Assembly (NCBI GenBank): GCA_900155405.1
Contig: LT700188.1
Location: 248,001-312,000, forward strand
Source of the DNA: Negativicoccus massiliensis
GTDB lineage: Bacteria > Bacillota > Negativicutes > Veillonellales > Negativicoccaceae
Direction of reading: 5' to 3'
Length of the DNA: 64,000 nucleotides
Below, in pieces: positions 55,559 through 64,000 of the stretch. The notes beneath the pieces are model-generated. The model was not told the DNA's origin and made no database searches. It was given only the letters and a program-made list of their open reading frames with translations. The position numbers were made by a program, and so were the translations under genes. The stretch's first letter is position 1, and the number at the start of each line of letters is the position of its first letter.

Positions 55559-56439
55559 TGGAACAAAACGGAATTGTGATACGCAATCAGAACGGCTATT
55601 TTACCGTTTCTAATTCTCTCGGACATGAATACACTTGCAAAAGCCGAGGGCGATTGAAGCTGGAGTCTTCCGGCATTTTGGTGGGTGACTATGTAAAAAT
55701 TGATGTACTTACGGAAACAACCGGCATGATTGTTGCCGTACATCCACGCAAGACTACGTTACAGCGTCCGCATGTTGCCAATGTTACCCATTTGATTGCC
55801 GTGATGGCGGTGACACAGCCTGAGCCGAATTTGTTTCTACTTGACCGCATTTTAATGATGGCGGAAAAGCAGGGTTTAGATCCTCTAATTTGTTGGACAA
55901 AAGTGGATTTGGATCACGTAAAAGCAAAGCGGCTGGCAGCGGACTATGCCAATGTTCCCTACATTACTGTACAATCCGGTTATGATCAGCCGGTACGCGA
56001 GCCGTTGCTGGCGATTCTGCAAGGTCACATCAGCGTCTGCTGCGGTCCGTCGGGTGTGGGAAAGTCTACTTTAATCAATCATTTGGCGCAAACAGATGTC
56101 TTGCGCACGCAAAGTGTCAGCTCAAAAATAGGCCGTGGGCGCAATACAACACGTCATGCCAAGTTACTGCGACTCGCACCGGATACGTTTATTATGGATA
56201 CGCCAGGGTTTGCGTCGCTCTCCTACTTACCGCATGAAGTGACTGATATTGCTGCGCGTTTTCGCGATTTTGTGCCCTACTTAGGTCAATGCCGATTTGA
56301 TGATTGCCGTCATTTAAAAGAACCGCACTGTGCTGTCAAAGAGGCGGTAGAAAACGGCGCTATTTTACAAAGTCGCTATGACTCCTACAAAGCCTTGACA
56401 GAAGAGTGGCTGGAAAAAGAGAGAGGCAGATATCGATGA
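55558..56439 (+). CDS. rsgA: Ribosome small subunit GTPase RsgA
   Basis: Circularly permuted GTPase aiding late 30S maturation, 293 residues. OB-fold (about 1-70), G4 WTKVD, P-loop GPSGVGKST near 162, DTPGF and a C-terminal zinc module with Cys in CRFDDCRHL and PHCAVK. ATGA overlap with rpe. Confidence 0.95.
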   Translation: MEQNGIVIRNQNGYFTVSNSLGHEYTCKSRGRLKLESSGILVGDYVKIDVLTETTGMIVAVHPRKTTLQRPHVANVTHLIAVMAVTQPEPNLFLLDRILMMAEKQGLDPLICWTKVDLDHVKAKRLAADYANVPYITVQSGYDQPVREPLLAILQGHISVCCGPSGVGKSTLINHLAQTDVLRTQSVSSKIGRGRNTTRHAKLLRLAPDTFIMDTPGFASLSYLPHEVTDIAARFRDFVPYLGQCRFDDCRHLKEPHCAVKEAVENGAILQSRYDSYKALTEEWLEKERGRYR

Positions 56440-57086
56440 TAAAAATTGCACCATCCTTACTTTCTGCAGACTTTTCTTGCTTGCAGGAAGAGTTGGAAAT
56501 GCTAACGCAAGCGGGCGCCGATATTGTCCATTTAGATATTATGGACGGCCATTTCGTTCCGAATTTGACGTTTGGTCCGCCGGTAGTCAAAGCATTACGA
56601 CCTCACAGCGACTTGACGTTTGATGCCCATTTAATGGTTAAACAGCCGAGTGATTATATTGAACCGCTACATGATGCCGGTTGTAATATGGTATCCTTTC
56701 ATTATGAAGCAGAGCCGCATGCGGATCGCGTAGTACAGCTGATTAAAAAATACGACATGCAGGCCGGCATGGTATTAAATCCGGCTACTCCTATAGAAGT
56801 ATTGCAAGATATTTTGCCGACGCTCGATTTTGTATTGTTGATGAGCGTCAATCCGGGATTTGGCGGTCAAAAATTTATTCCGTATGTAACTGCTAAAGTA
56901 AAACGTTTAGCCAAATTAATTGAACGCACGAAGAGTTCCGCGGCGATTGAAATCGACGGCGGTGTGGGGCCACAAAATGCGGCTTCGTTGATCGCGGCGG
57001 GAGCGAATATTTTAGTCGCCGGTTCCGCTGTATTTAACAGTGCGGATCGTGCCGAGATGATTCGTACATTACGGAATTCGCAATAA
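56436..57086 (+). CDS. rpe: Ribulose-phosphate 3-epimerase
   Basis: Interconverts ribulose-5-P and xylulose-5-P. 216 residues: IAPSLLSADF, HLDIMDGHFVPNLTFG, MSVNPGFGGQ and EIDGGV are family motifs. ATG 56436 is in an ATGA overlap with rsgA. Terminates the prpC operon near the FMN aptamer. Confidence 0.96.
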   Translation: MIKIAPSLLSADFSCLQEELEMLTQAGADIVHLDIMDGHFVPNLTFGPPVVKALRPHSDLTFDAHLMVKQPSDYIEPLHDAGCNMVSFHYEAEPHADRVVQLIKKYDMQAGMVLNPATPIEVLQDILPTLDFVLLMSVNPGFGGQKFIPYVTAKVKRLAKLIERTKSSAAIEIDGGVGPQNAASLIAAGANILVAGSAVFNSADRAEMIRTLRNSQ

Positions 57087-57099
57087 CTTAATATGTCGT

Positions 57100-57248
57100 G
57101 TCTTTGAGGCAAGGTGAGGGTCAATTGACTCAATTCCTGACCGGCGGTAAAGTCCGCAAGCGCAAGCTGATTCGATGAAATTTCGAAACCGACAGTATAG
57201 TCTGGCTGGGAAAGGACAAAAAAGGACACTTTTGCGTTGTCCTTTTTT
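57100..57248 (+). promoter_or_regulatory. FMN (RFN) riboswitch before the rib operon
   Basis: P1 pairs GTCTTT (57100-57105) with AAGGAC (57212-57217). Core RFN motifs are GGGTCAATTGACTC, CTGACCGGCGGTAAAGTCCGC, CTGATTCGATGAAATTTCG and CCGACAGTATAGTCTGG. The platform is a terminator: AAAAAAGGACA (57218-57228) with TGTCCTTTTTT (57238-57248). AAAGGACA occurs twice, at 57211-57218 and 57221-57228, so the first copy (P1) can compete for the right arm. High FMN should reduce transcription. Confidence 0.95.
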
Positions 57249-57265
57249 CTTTATGGAGGCATATT

Positions 57266-58399
57266 ATGCAAGCTGATCTATGGAAAGAAGATATTTTGTA
57301 CATGGAGCGAGCGCTGCAACTCGCACAACTCGGGACAATAGCCGTACGGCCTAATCCGTTTGTCGGGGCTGTGGTTGTTAAAAACCATACGATTGTCGGG
57401 GAAGGATGGCATCAAAAAGCAGGCGGTCCACACGCAGAAATCCGGGCATTGCAAGATGCAGGAGAAGCAGCGCGAGATGCTACTTTATATGTAACACTTG
57501 AACCGTGCTCACATTACGGAAAAACACCTCCATGTACTAAAGCGATCATAACGGCAGGTATCAAGCGTGTGGTCTGCGCATGTTGTGATCCGTTTGCAAA
57601 AGTCAATGGAAATGGCATCAAGATATTAGAAGAGGCCGGCATAGAAGTAGTGTGCGGCGTTTGTGAAGCAAAAGCACGCAAAATTAACCGCGGCTTTTTT
57701 CGTAGTATTGAACAAAAGCGACCACAAGTGATAGCCAAAATGGCGGCGACGCTGGATGGCAAAACGGCCACAGTCACAGGAGAATCCCAATGGATTACCG
57801 GCAAAGAAGCGCGTCATGATGTGCAACGTTTGCGTTCTCTTAGCGATGCCATCACGGTAGGTATTAATACCGTACTTGCGGATGATCCGCAGCTTACGGT
57901 GCGAGATTTTCCATGCCCTGTACAGCCGTGGCGTGTGATTTGGGACAAAACGGCACAATTACCGCTCACCGCTACGATGGTTACACAGTCGCCAGAACGA
58001 ACGATTTTATTTTGCACACAGGAGGCCTCCCCAGATCGACTTGAGCCACTACGTCAACAGGGAGTCAATGTGGAATTATTACCATGTAATGCCGAAGGCG
58101 AGCCGGATATCCGAGCGGGCGTCACATTACTCCTGGAAAAATACGAGATTCAAACCGTTTTATTAGAAGGCGGCGCCACACTTATCGATGCGTTTTTACG
58201 AGCTGCACTTTTGGATGAAATTTATCTGTATATAGCGCCACTTATGTTCGGTGGAGCGATGGCTAAAGGGATTAGTGCCGGAGCCGGAATTGAGGCGTTG
58301 CAAAATGCGCCGCGATATACCTTAATAGATACCAAAATGTTCGCTGATGATATTCGCCTGCATTATGAAGTAAAGGAGTTCGGATGTTTACAGGTTTGA
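57266..58399 (+). CDS. ribD: RibD, bifunctional deaminase/reductase
   Basis: Converts the first pyrimidine intermediate of riboflavin synthesis. 377 residues: N-terminal deaminase with GPHAEIRAL and PCSHYGKTPPC zinc residues (about 1-145) and C-terminal NADPH reductase (about 150-375). GGAGG precedes the ATG. 16-base overlap with ribE. Confidence 0.96.
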   Translation: MQADLWKEDILYMERALQLAQLGTIAVRPNPFVGAVVVKNHTIVGEGWHQKAGGPHAEIRALQDAGEAARDATLYVTLEPCSHYGKTPPCTKAIITAGIKRVVCACCDPFAKVNGNGIKILEEAGIEVVCGVCEAKARKINRGFFRSIEQKRPQVIAKMAATLDGKTATVTGESQWITGKEARHDVQRLRSLSDAITVGINTVLADDPQLTVRDFPCPVQPWRVIWDKTAQLPLTATMVTQSPERTILFCTQEASPDRLEPLRQQGVNVELLPCNAEGEPDIRAGVTLLLEKYEIQTVLLEGGATLIDAFLRAALLDEIYLYIAPLMFGGAMAKGISAGAGIEALQNAPRYTLIDTKMFADDIRLHYEVKEFGCLQV

Positions 58400-59028
58400 T
58401 TGAACAAGTTGGCACGATACGGCGGCTGGAACGAAACGGTACAAGCTACTTGCTGACCATTGCGCATCTGCCGTGGGATGAGCCGCTTAAAGCAGGGGAT
58501 AGCGTCGCTGTTAACGGCATTTGTCTGACGACAGTCGATGTGCAAGCACAGGCATTTAGTGCGACTGCCATGCCGGAGACAGTACAACATAGCGCGATGG
58601 CCAAGTGGCAATTGGGGATGCATGTTAATTTAGAGCGGGCATTATCGGTAAACGGACGTTTACACGGTCACTTTGTTTCCGGGCATATTGACGGTATCGG
58701 CAAAGTCAGCCAAATTCGAAGGGATGAAATAGCGCACCGCATACGGGTTCAAGTGGAACCTGCACTCTTACGCTATATTATTCCCAAAGGTTCGATTGCG
58801 CTTGACGGTATGAGTTTGACCATAACAGAAACCGGGGAAAATTACTTTGAAGTCTCTATTATTCCGCATACCTGGCAACAAACAAATACCCGAGAATATC
58901 AAAATGGGAGTATCGTAAATATTGAGACGGATGTACTTGGAAAGTACATTGATCATCTGTTGGGAAGTCAAAAAAATATCGATGAAAACCTGCAAAAAAT
59001 TTTAATGCAAAATGGTTTTCTGGATTGA
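58384..59028 (+). CDS. ribE: Riboflavin synthase alpha subunit
   Basis: Dismutates two 6,7-dimethyl-8-ribityllumazine molecules to riboflavin. 214 residues with two Lum-binding repeats: MFTGLIEQVG near 1, NGICLT, HFVSGHIDG and a matching second half with GMSLTI. 14 bases before ribBA. Confidence 0.95.
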   Translation: MFTGLIEQVGTIRRLERNGTSYLLTIAHLPWDEPLKAGDSVAVNGICLTTVDVQAQAFSATAMPETVQHSAMAKWQLGMHVNLERALSVNGRLHGHFVSGHIDGIGKVSQIRRDEIAHRIRVQVEPALLRYIIPKGSIALDGMSLTITETGENYFEVSIIPHTWQQTNTREYQNGSIVNIETDVLGKYIDHLLGSQKNIDENLQKILMQNGFLD

Positions 59029-59042
59029 GGAGAGTAAGGTAA

Positions 59043-60227
59043 ATGGATTCAATTCAACAGGCCTTAAATGATTTAAAAAGCGGTAAAATGATTATAGTGG
59101 TAGATGACGAGAAGCGGGAAAATGAAGGCGATCTGGTAATGGCTGCTCAATTTGCTACTACTGAGGCCATTAATTTTATGACGAAGGCCGCTCGAGGCAT
59201 TATTTGCGTACCGATGAAAAGTAAAGATCTGGAGCGTTTAGCGATTCCTCAAATGGTTGAGGAAAATACGGACAACCATCAAACGGCTTTTACAGTTTCC
59301 GTTGATCATATTCATACCGGTACCGGCGTTTCACCGCATGATCGCGCGCTCACTATTAAAGAACTTTTAAATCCTGCGGCCAAAGGCAGCGATTTTCGCC
59401 GTCCGGGGCATGTGTTTCCGCTTCGTGTTCGGGAAGGCGGTGTGTTCGTACGTTCGGGGCACACGGAAGCTTCTATTGACTTGATGGAACTCGCTGACTT
59501 ATATCCCGCCAGCGTGATTTGTGAAATCACGGCAGACAATGGAACGATGATGCGTCGCCCGGAACTGCAGGAATTTGCTAAAACGCATGGACTCACCATG
59601 ATCAGCGTGGCGCAAATATATGAATACCGCAAGCAATCCGAGAAATTGGTACGTCGGGTAGCTACTGCAAAATTACCGACGGCATACGGTGAATTTACCA
59701 TTTATGTCTATGAAAACACATTGGATTCGTTTAACCACCTGGCCATCGTGAAAGACGATATTAACGGCAAAGAGGATGTATTAACAAGAATTCATTCGGA
59801 GTGTTTGACCGGAGACGTATTCGGTTCGTGCCGCTGTGATTGCGGAGAGCAACTGCATGCGGCATTGCGTCAAATTGAGGCCGCAGGCGCTGGTGTCGTT
59901 ATCTACATGCGTCAAGAGGGAAGGGGCATCGGTCTCACCAATAAGATTCGTGCGTATAAATTGCAGGAGGAAGGCTTTGACACGGTGGAAGCTAACGAAC
60001 AGCTGGGGTTTCCTGCCGATTTGCGCGAATATTCACTCAGCGCCCGAATTTTAGAGGATCTCGGTGTGAAAAGCATTCGGTTGTTGACCAATAATCCCGC
60101 AAAAATTGATGATTTAGAAAAAAACGGGGTTACCGTTATTGCACGAGAATCAATTGTTATTCCGCCCAATGATTTTGATCGCGAATATTTAAAAACCAAA
60201 GAAGATAAAATGGGGCACATTTTTTAA
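59043..60227 (+). CDS. ribBA: RibBA, bifunctional DHBP synthase / GTP cyclohydrolase II
   Basis: Provides both precursors of the pathway. 394 residues: N-terminal DHBP synthase (about 1-200; [32 protein letters not shown]) and C-terminal GTP cyclohydrolase II (about 205-394) with zinc ligands in [10 protein letters not shown] and catalytic RQEGRGIGL. No internal stop. Confidence 0.96.
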   Translation: MDSIQQALNDLKSGKMIIVVDDEKRENEGDLVMAAQFATTEAINFMTKAARGIICVPMKSKDLERLAIPQMVEENTDNHQTAFTVSVDHIHTGTGVSPHDRALTIKELLNPAAKGSDFRRPGHVFPLRVREGGVFVRSGHTEASIDLMELADLYPASVICEITADNGTMMRRPELQEFAKTHGLTMISVAQIYEYRKQSEKLVRRVATAKLPTAYGEFTIYVYENTLDSFNHLAIVKDDINGKEDVLTRIHSECLTGDVFGSCRCDCGEQLHAALRQIEAAGAGVVIYMRQEGRGIGLTNKIRAYKLQEEGFDTVEANEQLGFPADLREYSLSARILEDLGVKSIRLLTNNPAKIDDLEKNGVTVIARESIVIPPNDFDREYLKTKEDKMGHIF

Positions 60228-60238
60228 CGAGGTGACAT

Positions 60239-60700
60239 ATGAAAACATACAACGGAAACTTGGTTGCTGACGATTTAAAAATGGCGATTGTTGTCGGTCG
60301 TTTTAATGATTTTATTACGAACCGTCTATTAAGCGGAGCATTGGATGCACTGAAACGTCACGGTATGAAAGAAGAAAACATTACAGTTGCGTACTGTCCT
60401 GGGGCGTTTGAATTACCGCTTGTAGCGAAAAAATTTGTTGCTAAAGAGGACGTGGATGCGGTTATTTGCCTAGGAGCTGTGTTGCGGGGAGCTACGTCGC
60501 ATTACGATCTGGTGTGCAATGAAGCGGCAAAAGGTATCGCCGCCACTTCGCTTGCTTCGGGAAAACCGATCCTTTTCGGATTGGTGACGGCTGATACTTT
60601 AGAACAAGCGATTGAGCGGGCCGGAACAAAAAGCGGAAACAAAGGCTTTGACGCCGCTATGTCGGCCGTGGAAATGTGCAATTTATTGAAGGAGATATGA
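60239..60700 (+). CDS. ribH: 6,7-dimethyl-8-ribityllumazine synthase
   Basis: Condenses the two pathway branches. 153 residues: [29 protein letters not shown] and [15 protein letters not shown] sites match lumazine synthase. Completes the four-enzyme rib set; the next gene begins one base after the stop. Confidence 0.96.
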   Translation: MKTYNGNLVADDLKMAIVVGRFNDFITNRLLSGALDALKRHGMKEENITVAYCPGAFELPLVAKKFVAKEDVDAVICLGAVLRGATSHYDLVCNEAAKGIAATSLASGKPILFGLVTADTLEQAIERAGTKSGNKGFDAAMSAVEMCNLLKEI

Positions 60701-60701
60701 C

Positions 60702-61583
60702 ATGTGGAAAGATAGTATTAAACATTATCTAGCCCATGAAGGTTTAAAAATCTCGGTGGCGTATACGACCTCTGCTGTCGCGCGCGCACGAGCATTGCAT
60801 GATCTTTCTCCTGTAGCTGCGGCTGCATTAGGACGCGCGATGACGGGTGCATTGCTGCTCGCAACTGATTTTAAAAACCAGGAAGGCGTAAGTATTCGTT
60901 TCGACGGCGACGGACCGCTGGGCAAAGTATTTGTCGATGCCTATGAGACTAACCGTGTTCGCGGCTACGTGGAGAACGGACAGGTCGATTTGCCGCTTAA
61001 CGAGCACGGAAAATTAGATGTCGGGCAAGCTGTCGGTCAGGGTATGCTGTATGTCACAAGATACTCTCTCTTGAGGCAGCCTTATCAAAGCGCTATTGAA
61101 ATTCACTCGGGTGAAATCGCGGAAGACCTGGCTTATTATCTAACACTTTCGGAACAGATCCCTTCGGCGGTAAGTCTCGGCGTGATGGTGAGCCGCGATG
61201 TACAGGTATTAGCTGCTGGAGGCATTTTGGTAGAGGCAATGCCGGATCGTGATGAGGAAGCATTGCAGCAAATAGAAGCCAATTTGGTAAAGCTGGGACC
61301 GATTACCAATGCGATGCGTACGCATACGGAAGAAGAGATTATCGAAACTCTTTCCCATGGTTTACATGTAGATTTACTGGCAGAAAAACCAGTGCTTTGG
61401 GAATGTACCTGTTCGTCCGAAAAATTTCTTACAGCGTTAAAGACGATTCCTAAAGAAGATCAGGAAGCTTTACTGCAGAAAGATAAAACGGAATTGGTCT
61501 GTCACTACTGCGAACAAAAATATGTTTTTACCAAAGATGAATTGGCAGCCGTCTTTGCTGAAAAGGAGGAGTCTAATGCGTAA
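60702..61583 (+). CDS. hslO: Hsp33 redox-regulated chaperone
   Basis: Holdase activated by oxidative unfolding. 293 residues: N-terminal domain with SVAYTTSAVARARALH, then C-terminal zinc site CTC near 236-238 and CHYC near 267-270, the CxC...CxxC set that releases zinc on oxidation. Overlaps mtnP by 8 bases, an unusual neighbour. Confidence 0.95.
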   Translation: MWKDSIKHYLAHEGLKISVAYTTSAVARARALHDLSPVAAAALGRAMTGALLLATDFKNQEGVSIRFDGDGPLGKVFVDAYETNRVRGYVENGQVDLPLNEHGKLDVGQAVGQGMLYVTRYSLLRQPYQSAIEIHSGEIAEDLAYYLTLSEQIPSAVSLGVMVSRDVQVLAAGGILVEAMPDRDEEALQQIEANLVKLGPITNAMRTHTEEEIIETLSHGLHVDLLAEKPVLWECTCSSEKFLTALKTIPKEDQEALLQKDKTELVCHYCEQKYVFTKDELAAVFAEKEESNA

Positions 61584-62388
61584 ACTGGCTATTATCGGAG
61601 GGACGGGAGTATATGACCCGGCGTTACTCAGTAATACGAAAACCACGTCAATTGAGACACCTTATGGGCAAGCCGTTTATACATCCGGTATTTTTATGGA
61701 TAAAGAAATTATTTTCATGACCCGTCATGGTGCCAATCACACGATTCCGCCGCATAAAATTAATTATCGTGCCAATATTTATGCTTTGAAAATGCTTGAT
61801 GTTGTTGCCATTGTAGCGACTACCGCCGTCGGTTCACTCAATCCGCACATGAAGCCGGGTGAAATGGTACTGGTCGATCAATTACTCGATTTTACCAAAT
61901 CGCGTGAGCACACCTTTTATGACGGCTCTCCTTTGCCGGTAGCGCATGTGGATTTGACGGAACCTTACTGCGGCACATTACGTAAAATGATTGCAGAAGC
62001 CGCCAAGAAAGAAAAGTTGCCATTACACGAAAAAGGGACCTATGTATGTACAGAAGGTCCGCGTTTTGAAACCGCCGGCGAAATTAAAATGTATGCGCAG
62101 CTCGGAGGTGATGTCGTCGGTATGACCAATGCTCCCGAATGCCCATTAGCGCGGGAAGCGGAAATCGCATATACCACCGTATCGCTCGTTACCAACTTTG
62201 CCGCCGGTATTTCTCCACAGAATCTTACACATAGTGAAGTGGTAGAAGCTATGGCAAAAAATAGCGAGCAATTGAAAAAACTCCTACGATCCGTAATGAC
62301 GACATTTGACCCTGCATTTGATAGTCCGGCATTGCATGCCATGGAAGAATACGGTGGCTTTAAAGCAGAGCAAGGAACTAAGTTATGA
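61576..62388 (+). CDS. mtnP: S-methyl-5'-thioadenosine phosphorylase
   Basis: Splits methylthioadenosine to adenine and methylthioribose-1-phosphate. 270 residues: IGGTGVYDP near 6, RHGANHTIPPHKINYRAN, CTEGPRFETAGE and GMTNAPEC. ATG 61576 is preferred, with AAGGAGG in the end of hslO. ATGA overlap with mtnA. Substrate could include S-adenosyl by-products; adenosine phosphorylase activity cannot be excluded. Confidence 0.93.
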   Translation: MRKLAIIGGTGVYDPALLSNTKTTSIETPYGQAVYTSGIFMDKEIIFMTRHGANHTIPPHKINYRANIYALKMLDVVAIVATTAVGSLNPHMKPGEMVLVDQLLDFTKSREHTFYDGSPLPVAHVDLTEPYCGTLRKMIAEAAKKEKLPLHEKGTYVCTEGPRFETAGEIKMYAQLGGDVVGMTNAPECPLAREAEIAYTTVSLVTNFAAGISPQNLTHSEVVEAMAKNSEQLKKLLRSVMTTFDPAFDSPALHAMEEYGGFKAEQGTKL

Positions 62389-63437
62389 GACACTTATATT
62401 GGGAAAATGGCGCGCTCATCTTACTTGATCAGCGACGTTTACCCACTGAAGAAGTATATATAACATGCAGAAAAACAGCCGATGTCACTCATGCGATAGC
62501 TACCTTGGCTGTGCGTGGAGCGCCGGCTATAGGTGTCGCCGCGGCGTATGCCTGCGTCTTGGCATTTGCCGAGCACGCAACGACAGGAAAAAACATCCCG
62601 CAGCAATCTGTCTTTAACGCCGCCACCGAAACTTTACGGGAAGCTCGACCGACGGCGGTCAATTTAGCATGGGCCGTGGACTTGCAGCGTGAGATGTACG
62701 CTGCATTGCTTGCACAAAATGCGTCATATGACACAGCTTACCAAGCATTACTTTTGCAAGCGCAAAAAGTGGATAGCGATGACCTTGCACAAAATAAAGA
62801 GATGGCTAAGCACGGTGCTGCACTTTTTGATCGACCTGTAACGATTCTTACTCACTGTAATGCAGGGGCACTTGCTACAGCAGGTATCGGAACTGCGTTG
62901 GGAGTTATCCGTGAATTGCATCTCCAAAAAAAATTAATCACGGTCTATATGGATGAAACACGCCCGCTGCTTCAGGGAGCTCGTCTGACGGCGTATGAAT
63001 TAACGAAAGATAACATTCCCTGCACATTAATTTGTGACAATATGGCCGGAAGCGCTATTTTAAACAAAAAAATAGATGCCATAATAGTTGGTGCGGATCG
63101 CATTACTACTCATGGCGATGTTGCCAATAAAATAGGTACTTACGGTTTGGCTGTACTGGCGTATCATCATAATATTCCATTTTACGTAGCAGCACCGAGC
63201 TCGACATTTGACTTTACGCTCAAGGACGGTTCACAGATTCCCATTGAAGAGCGTGCTGCCGAAGAGGTGCGTCAATTTCAAGGAGTTTGCAGTGCGCCAA
63301 AAGATGTTGCCGTTTGGAATCCCGCGTTTGATGTAACTCCCGCTGAATTGGTGACGGGAATCATTACAGAAAAAGGTGTGTTAACCTCACCATATGATCA
63401 GGCAATCACCAAATTAAAAGAGAAGGTGAAGCAATGA
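62385..63437 (+). CDS. mtnA: Methylthioribose-1-phosphate isomerase
   Basis: Converts MTR-1-P to MTRu-1-P. 350 residues: TLAVRGAPAIGVAAAYA near 44-60, HCNAGALATAG with catalytic Cys near 157, YMDETRPLLQGARLTA, and VGADRI with catalytic Asp. Homologues also act on 5-deoxyribose-1-phosphate. No later mtn genes are visible before the window ends. Confidence 0.93.
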   Translation: MRHLYWENGALILLDQRRLPTEEVYITCRKTADVTHAIATLAVRGAPAIGVAAAYACVLAFAEHATTGKNIPQQSVFNAATETLREARPTAVNLAWAVDLQREMYAALLAQNASYDTAYQALLLQAQKVDSDDLAQNKEMAKHGAALFDRPVTILTHCNAGALATAGIGTALGVIRELHLQKKLITVYMDETRPLLQGARLTAYELTKDNIPCTLICDNMAGSAILNKKIDAIIVGADRITTHGDVANKIGTYGLAVLAYHHNIPFYVAAPSSTFDFTLKDGSQIPIEERAAEEVRQFQGVCSAPKDVAVWNPAFDVTPAELVTGIITEKGVLTSPYDQAITKLKEKVKQ

Positions 63438-64000
63438 ATTCTATCATTCGAGATTTATCTCTGGCCGCGGAAGGCGAAAAAAGAATTGATTGGGTACAAA
63501 GATATATGCCGGTACTACAGGAAATTTGGCGAGATTTAACAAAGCGGCAAGCATTTGCAGGTAAAACCATAGTTATGTCGATTCACTTGGAGGCAAAAAC
63601 GGCATTTTTGGCGACGGTTTTACAGGAAGCCGGAGCCAAGGTCATTGTCACCGGCAGCAATCCGCTTTCTACGCAGGATCCGATTGCCGCCGCTTTGGTA
63701 AAACGAGGTCTTACCGTATATGCTACGCACGGTTGTACCGATGAAGAATATACACAATACTTAAACCACGCCTTGGACCACAAGCCGCATCTGATTTTAG
63801 ATGACGGCGGTGATGTGACGGCGCTTGTTCTGGATAGTCGTAAAGATGCGCAAGAGCGCCTCTTGGGAGGTTCCGAAGAAACGACTACCGGCGTACAACG
63901 TTTGCGCGTATGGGATAAGGAAAAGAAACTGCAATTTCCAATGGTTGCTGTCAATGATTCACTGTGCAAATATCTTTTTGATAATCGCTACGGTACCGGG
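63434..64000 (+). CDS. ahcY: Adenosylhomocysteinase, N-terminal part (cut by window end)
   Basis: Hydrolyses S-adenosylhomocysteine to adenosine and homocysteine. 189 residues are visible from ATG 63434 (ATGA overlap with mtnA) and run off the right edge. Motifs: LEAKTAFLATVLQEAGA, GSNPLSTQD, LDDGGD, GGSEETTTGV and ending in the NRYGTG segment of the NAD-binding half. The catalytic Asp/Asn set lies in NDS. It clears an inhibitor of SAM-dependent methyltransferases. Confidence 0.93.
   Translation, partial: MNSIIRDLSLAAEGEKRIDWVQRYMPVLQEIWRDLTKRQAFAGKTIVMSIHLEAKTAFLATVLQEAGAKVIVTGSNPLSTQDPIAAALVKRGLTVYATHGCTDEEYTQYLNHALDHKPHLILDDGGDVTALVLDSRKDAQERLLGGSEETTTGVQRLRVWDKEKKLQFPMVAVNDSLCKYLFDNRYGTG

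Overview
The window reads as a core-genome stretch of a low-to-moderate GC Firmicute. The best fit is a Negativicutes (Veillonellaceae-like) diderm. The basis is Firmicutes gene order (ctsR-mcsA-mcsB-clpC-radA-yacL; rlmN-prpC-prkC-rsgA-rpe; dapF-remA-gmk-rpoZ-coaBC-metK-priA-def-fmt-rsmB), combined with a fused ispDF, a DUF5693-csaB pair and an FtsEX/EnvC-like/CtpA block. The taxon is inferred from gene content, not from a marker search. Nearly all genes lie on the + strand in tightly overlapping operons (many ATGA or TAATG junctions). I see no insertion sequence, prophage, CRISPR array or rRNA operon.

Layout. 1-3004: tail of an unknown gene, a small unknown protein, and a DegV/FakB-FakA fatty acid kinase pair. 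3056-3544 (-): a SpeD-like protein lacking the usual catalytic Cys. 3602-8249: a CtsR-controlled protein quality-control operon (ctsR, mcsA, mcsB, clpC). 8298-13452: radA, yacL, ispDF, gltX. 13521-16791: an amino-acid ABC transporter with two lipoprotein binding proteins, then permease and ATPase under a second promoter carrying an ARG-box-like palindrome. 16830-20363: a cold-shock protein, hpf and secA. 20379-21495: prfB with its programmed frameshift. 21492-27078: a DUF2993-like lipoprotein-type protein, DUF5693, csaB and a split transketolase. 27078-30899: ftsE, ftsX, an M23 coiled-coil peptidase and a CtpA protease. 31013-36159: obg, yhbY, an unlisted 43-residue membrane peptide, nadD, yqeK, an LCP-like protein, rsfS and a CvfB-like RNA binder. 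36164-39005: trkA-trkH. 39059-39478: five tRNAs (Asp, Phe, Gly, Cys, Leu). 39623-41329 (-): rqcH. 41424-52891: dapF through rlmN, with a SAM-I riboswitch before metK. 52959-57086: PP2C phosphatase, PASTA kinase, rsgA, rpe. 57100-60700: an FMN riboswitch and the complete riboflavin operon. 60702-64000: hslO, then mtnP, mtnA and the start of ahcY.

How it works together. Two riboswitches (SAM, FMN) and one repressor system (CtsR) give clear regulatory logic. The SAM theme recurs: metK makes SAM under SAM feedback, while mtnP/mtnA/ahcY clear methylthioadenosine and S-adenosylhomocysteine. The SpeD-like protein may or may not be a SAM decarboxylase. Translation quality control is also well represented (prfB, hpf, rsfS, rqcH, def/fmt, obg, rlmN, rsmB).

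The most noteworthy observations are the SpeD homologue with Cys83 replaced by Phe and a basic tail, the 43-residue membrane peptide, the ARG-box-like site inside an ABC-transporter promoter, the non-RD PASTA kinase, and an LCP-like protein without the usual Pro-Arg-Asp motif. I did not find a clear new multi-gene system.
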